Translations under genes and position numbers: made by a program
The notes under the pieces: generated by a model
What the model was told of the DNA's origin: nothing
What the model saw: the letters and a program-made list of their open reading frames with translations, nothing else
The model's database searches: none
Assembly (NCBI RefSeq): GCF_009754945.1
Contig: NZ_WPIN01000003.1
Coordinates: forward strand, 434,001 to 498,000
DNA from: Spirosoma arboris
GTDB taxonomy: Bacteria; Bacteroidota; Bacteroidia; Cytophagales; Spirosomataceae
DNA: 64,000 nt
Reading direction: 5' to 3'
Shown here: piece by piece, positions 61,495-64,000 of the stretch
Layout of the letters: every line of letters starts with the position of its first letter
How positions within the stretch are numbered: position 1 is the stretch's first letter

Positions 61495-61887
61495 ATGAAA
61501 TCCGCCACAGCTCTCTTTCTAGGAATACTGCTCTTTGTGGGTAGTCTGTTTCCGCAGACAGATGTGGAGGAAGTTTATAAAATTCCGGGATTGATTGCCC
61601 ACTATCAACTGCACAAGCGGGCAGCCGGAAGCGGTTTTGATGTCTGGCAGTTTCTGGAAATGCATTACAACGCATCCTCGAAACATGCGAAAACCCCACA
61701 CAAAGGCGTCAAAATACCGCTTTACAATCACCTCTCAGCGGGTTTTGTGTTTGTATTGACCCAACCGCATCGGCTCCCCGCCGAATTGTCAGTACTGATT
61801 CCGTGGCCACAGGTCCATTTCTCCTACGAGAACCTGTATTCGTTCCTTACAGCTACACTGCTGTTCCAACCTCCCCAAATCGGATAA
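61495..61887 (+). CDS. Small secreted protein upstream of the CzcA-type pump
   Basis: A 130-residue protein with a cleavable signal (TALFLGILLFVGSLFPQ). I start at the ATG at 61495, four bases after a TACCTTTG promoter motif. The mature part has several histidines (IAHYQLHKR, EMHYNAS, SSKHAKTPHKGVK) and no cysteine, which could suit metal binding, but no domain is recognised. Its gene is followed, 92 bp on, by a CzcA/CusA-type efflux pump, and small proteins of this kind often precede such pumps in Bacteroidota (from memory). A role in metal handling is inference. Confidence 0.68.
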   Translation: MKSATALFLGILLFVGSLFPQTDVEEVYKIPGLIAHYQLHKRAAGSGFDVWQFLEMHYNASSKHAKTPHKGVKIPLYNHLSAGFVFVLTQPHRLPAELSVLIPWPQVHFSYENLYSFLTATLLFQPPQIG

Positions 61888-61979
61888 CTCTGCTGTATGT
61901 ATTGGCCAATTGACTGACCGTGTGCTTGTGGCACATAGGCAGGTTGTTTGCTATTTATTCTCAACGAGTTATCTATTTT

Positions 61980-64000
61980 ATGATCGATAAAATCATTCAG
62001 TTCAGCATCAGTCAAAAGCTGATGGTGGGGCTGGGCGTGGTGGCATTGATTGCCTGGGGCACCTTTGCGCTCCGGCAATTACCCATCGACGCTATTCCCG
62101 ATATTACCAACAATCAGGTTCAGGTGATCACGCAGGCGCCTTCGCTTGCGGCTCAGGAAACCGAACAATTCATTACGTTTCCCCTCGAAACTACCCTCCG
62201 CAATGTGCCGGGCGTTACCGAAATCCGCTCCATTTCCCGCTTTGGCTTATCGGTGATTACGGTTGTTTTTGAGGAATCAACGCCAACGTTTCTGGCCCGG
62301 CAGCTTGTGACGGAACAACTCAAAGCCGCTGAACAAACGCTGACGACTGGCTCTCCCCAACTGGCTCCGGTTACAACCGGATTGGGTGAGATTTACCAAT
62401 ATGTTATACGCCCCAAAGAGGGGTTTGAGAGTCGTTATTCGGCTACCGATCTGCGTACAGTGCAGGACTGGCTGGTGAAACGGCAACTGGCTGGAGTACC
62501 CGGTGTGGTCGATATTAGTAGCCTGGGTGGGTATTTGAAAGAGTACGAAGTCAGCATCAACCCCGAGCGTCTGCATGGCATGAATACCACGCTCACGGAA
62601 GTCGTCCAGGCACTGGCCGATAATAACGCCAACACGGGCGGAAGCTACATCGAAAAAGGGCCTGAAGCCTTTTTTATTCGGGGCGAAGGTATGGTAAAAA
62701 CGCCTGACGAGATTGGGCAGATTGTCGTAAAAAACGTTGGTCCTACGCCTATTCTCGTTCGCGATGTGGCCCAAGTGGGATTAGGCCATGCGGTACGTTA
62801 TGGCGCTATGACCCGCAATGGGCGGGGTGAAGTTGTCGGTGGTATCGTGCTGATGCTTAAGGGAGCCAGTTCCGAAAAAACCATTTCGGGCATAAAAGAA
62901 CGGATTGCTGAAGTTCAGAAAAGCCTTCCTCCCGGCCTGGTTATCGAGCCATTCCAGGATCGTAAAGTGCTCATCGACAAAGCGATTCACACTGTCGCCA
63001 AAAACCTGATGGAAGGCGGACTCATTGTTATGAGTGTGTTGCTGCTATTGCTGGGAAACTGGCGGGCAGGTCTTGTCGTAGCCTCAGTGATTCCGCTCTG
63101 TATGCTTTTCGCATTGGGTATGATGCACGTTTTTGGTGTATCAGCCAACCTGATGAGCCTGGGCGCCATTGACTTTGGGTTACTGGTCGATGGGGCCGTA
63201 ATCATTGTCGAGAGTATGATTTTCAGCATTGTCCATACAAAAGCCACCCGCTCGCAGTCGATGGACGAGATTGCGCTGGACTCAGCCAGTCGGCTAATGC
63301 GCTCGGCCCTGTTTGGGCAGTTAATTATCCTGATTGTCTACGTGCCGATTCTGTCGCTGACGGGCATTGAAGGGAAGATGTTTCGACCCATGGCGCTGAC
63401 GGTTGGCTTTGCTATTATTGGTGCTATGTTGCTGTGCGTGACTTATGTACCGATGATGGCCGCAACACTTCTGCGCAAAGACATCAAAGAAGAGGGTACC
63501 CTGGCAGACCGAATCATGAAGGCCCTCTACCGGGTATATGAACCGCTATTAAATGGCGCACTACGTTGGCGAAAAACGGTTTTAGCAACATCTGTTCTCT
63601 TGCTCATTGGCGCGATGGGAATTTTTGGAACTATGGGCGGTGAGTTCATTCCCAACCTCGACGAAGGTGACATTGCGATCAGCTTGACTCTGAAACCCGG
63701 TTCGTCGTTGCGGCAAACTATCGAAACGACGGGGCGGATGGAAACGATCCTGAAAAATGGTTTCCCGGAAGTGAAAGACGTGATTTCCAAGATCGGTACC
63801 GCCGAAATACCTACCGACCCCATGCCTATCGAAGCGGCCGATGTAATTGTTGTGCTAAAAGAACCGAGCGAGTGGACCTCAGCGACGACGAAAGATGAAT
63901 TAGTCCAGAAAATGGAACGGGCACTGAGCGTATTACCTGGTTTAACCTACGAATTCACCCAACCCATCCAACTGCGATTCAATGAGTTAATGACGGGCGT
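61980..64000 (+). CDS. CzcA/CusA-family heavy-metal RND efflux pump, N-terminal part (runs off the right edge)
   Basis: The first 673 residues of an RND transporter of the heavy-metal efflux (HME) group. The N-terminal helix follows IDKIIQFSISQKLMVGLGV, and the porter loop opens FALRQLPIDAIPDITNNQVQ. The HME-type transmembrane helix 4 motif GAIDFGLLVDGAVIIVE carries Asp398 and Asp404, the proton-relay acids. The family exports divalent or monovalent metal ions such as Co, Zn, Cd or Cu, Ag; the ion cannot be read from this part. The missing adaptor (CzcB/CusB) and channel (CzcC/CusC) should lie to the right of the window. Confidence 0.92.
   Translation, partial: MIDKIIQFSISQKLMVGLGVVALIAWGTFALRQLPIDAIPDITNNQVQVITQAPSLAAQETEQFITFPLETTLRNVPGVTEIRSISRFGLSVITVVFEESTPTFLARQLVTEQLKAAEQTLTTGSPQLAPVTTGLGEIYQYVIRPKEGFESRYSATDLRTVQDWLVKRQLAGVPGVVDISSLGGYLKEYEVSINPERLHGMNTTLTEVVQALADNNANTGGSYIEKGPEAFFIRGEGMVKTPDEIGQIVVKNVGPTPILVRDVAQVGLGHAVRYGAMTRNGRGEVVGGIVLMLKGASSEKTISGIKERIAEVQKSLPPGLVIEPFQDRKVLIDKAIHTVAKNLMEGGLIVMSVLLLLLGNWRAGLVVASVIPLCMLFALGMMHVFGVSANLMSLGAIDFGLLVDGAVIIVESMIFSIVHTKATRSQSMDEIALDSASRLMRSALFGQLIILIVYVPILSLTGIEGKMFRPMALTVGFAIIGAMLLCVTYVPMMAATLLRKDIKEEGTLADRIMKALYRVYEPLLNGALRWRKTVLATSVLLLIGAMGIFGTMGGEFIPNLDEGDIAISLTLKPGSSLRQTIETTGRMETILKNGFPEVKDVISKIGTAEIPTDPMPIEAADVIVVLKEPSEWTSATTKDELVQKMERALSVLPGLTYEFTQPIQLRFNELMTG

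Overview
The window looks like the chromosome of a Bacteroidota member of the Cytophagales, most like Spirosoma or a close relative. The evidence is a SusC/SusD pair, LytS/LytTR and AraC regulators, many secreted glycosidases, Tat-type signals of the RRxF kind, no Shine-Dalgarno pattern in front of genes, and several TAnnTTTG (-7 type) Bacteroidota promoter motifs. The lineage is inferred from gene content; no marker gene is present. I saw no rRNA, tRNA, CRISPR array or intact insertion sequence.

Region by region. 1-2.6 kb: the start of a TonB-type outer-membrane receptor (leaving the window on the left), divergent from a LytS-type sensor kinase and LytTR regulator. 2.8-10.4 kb: a DeoR-type repressor, then three secreted proteins: a lyase-like toroid protein and two large lipoprotein or membrane-anchored dehydrogenase-like propellers with C-terminal cytochrome c domains. 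10.8-11.7 kb: an AT-rich ArsR/SRPBCC two-gene unit with twin operator-like dyads. 11.9-18.4 kb: ceramidase-like membrane protein, Gfo/Idh/MocA oxidoreductase, AraC regulator, VOC protein, unknown protein, di-heme cytochrome c and CPBP protease.

18.4-33.9 kb is a carbohydrate locus: a DUF5060-type glycosidase (minus strand), then a plus-strand run of GH140-like, GH43-like, GH2, beta-helix (GH141-like, fused to a rhamnose-mutarotase-like domain), oxidoreductase, sugar symporter and GH95. This set resembles what is needed to take apart pectic side chains, in particular chain A of rhamnogalacturonan II. 33.9-41.8 kb: DUF4198 protein, M20 amidohydrolase, NIPSNAP protein, ECF sigma factor, a CZB-PAS histidine kinase and a YtxH protein. 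42-45.4 kb: DoxX-like protein, AraC regulator and two tandem short-chain dehydrogenases.

45.4-54.3 kb is a second carbohydrate locus: DUF3826 protein, SusC, SusD and GH28 polygalacturonase in one direction, with an AraC regulator divergent. It may provide the uptake system that the 20-34 kb enzyme block lacks. 54.3-61.3 kb (minus strand): a repeat-rich adhesin or fibre-like protein, then an aldolase (DapA/NanA family), sodium symporter, GH63-like glycosidase and a ricin-type lectin protein. 61.5-64 kb: a small secreted protein and the start of a CzcA/CusA metal efflux pump.

Almost every operon end carries a long inverted repeat. Several fall into families that recur in the window: nested double palindromes at 2.65, 25.5 and 30.9 kb, and GTCATTCCGACG-type hairpins at 22.6, 28.1 and 58.9 kb. 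These repeats and the candidate RG-II locus are the most interesting parts of the window.
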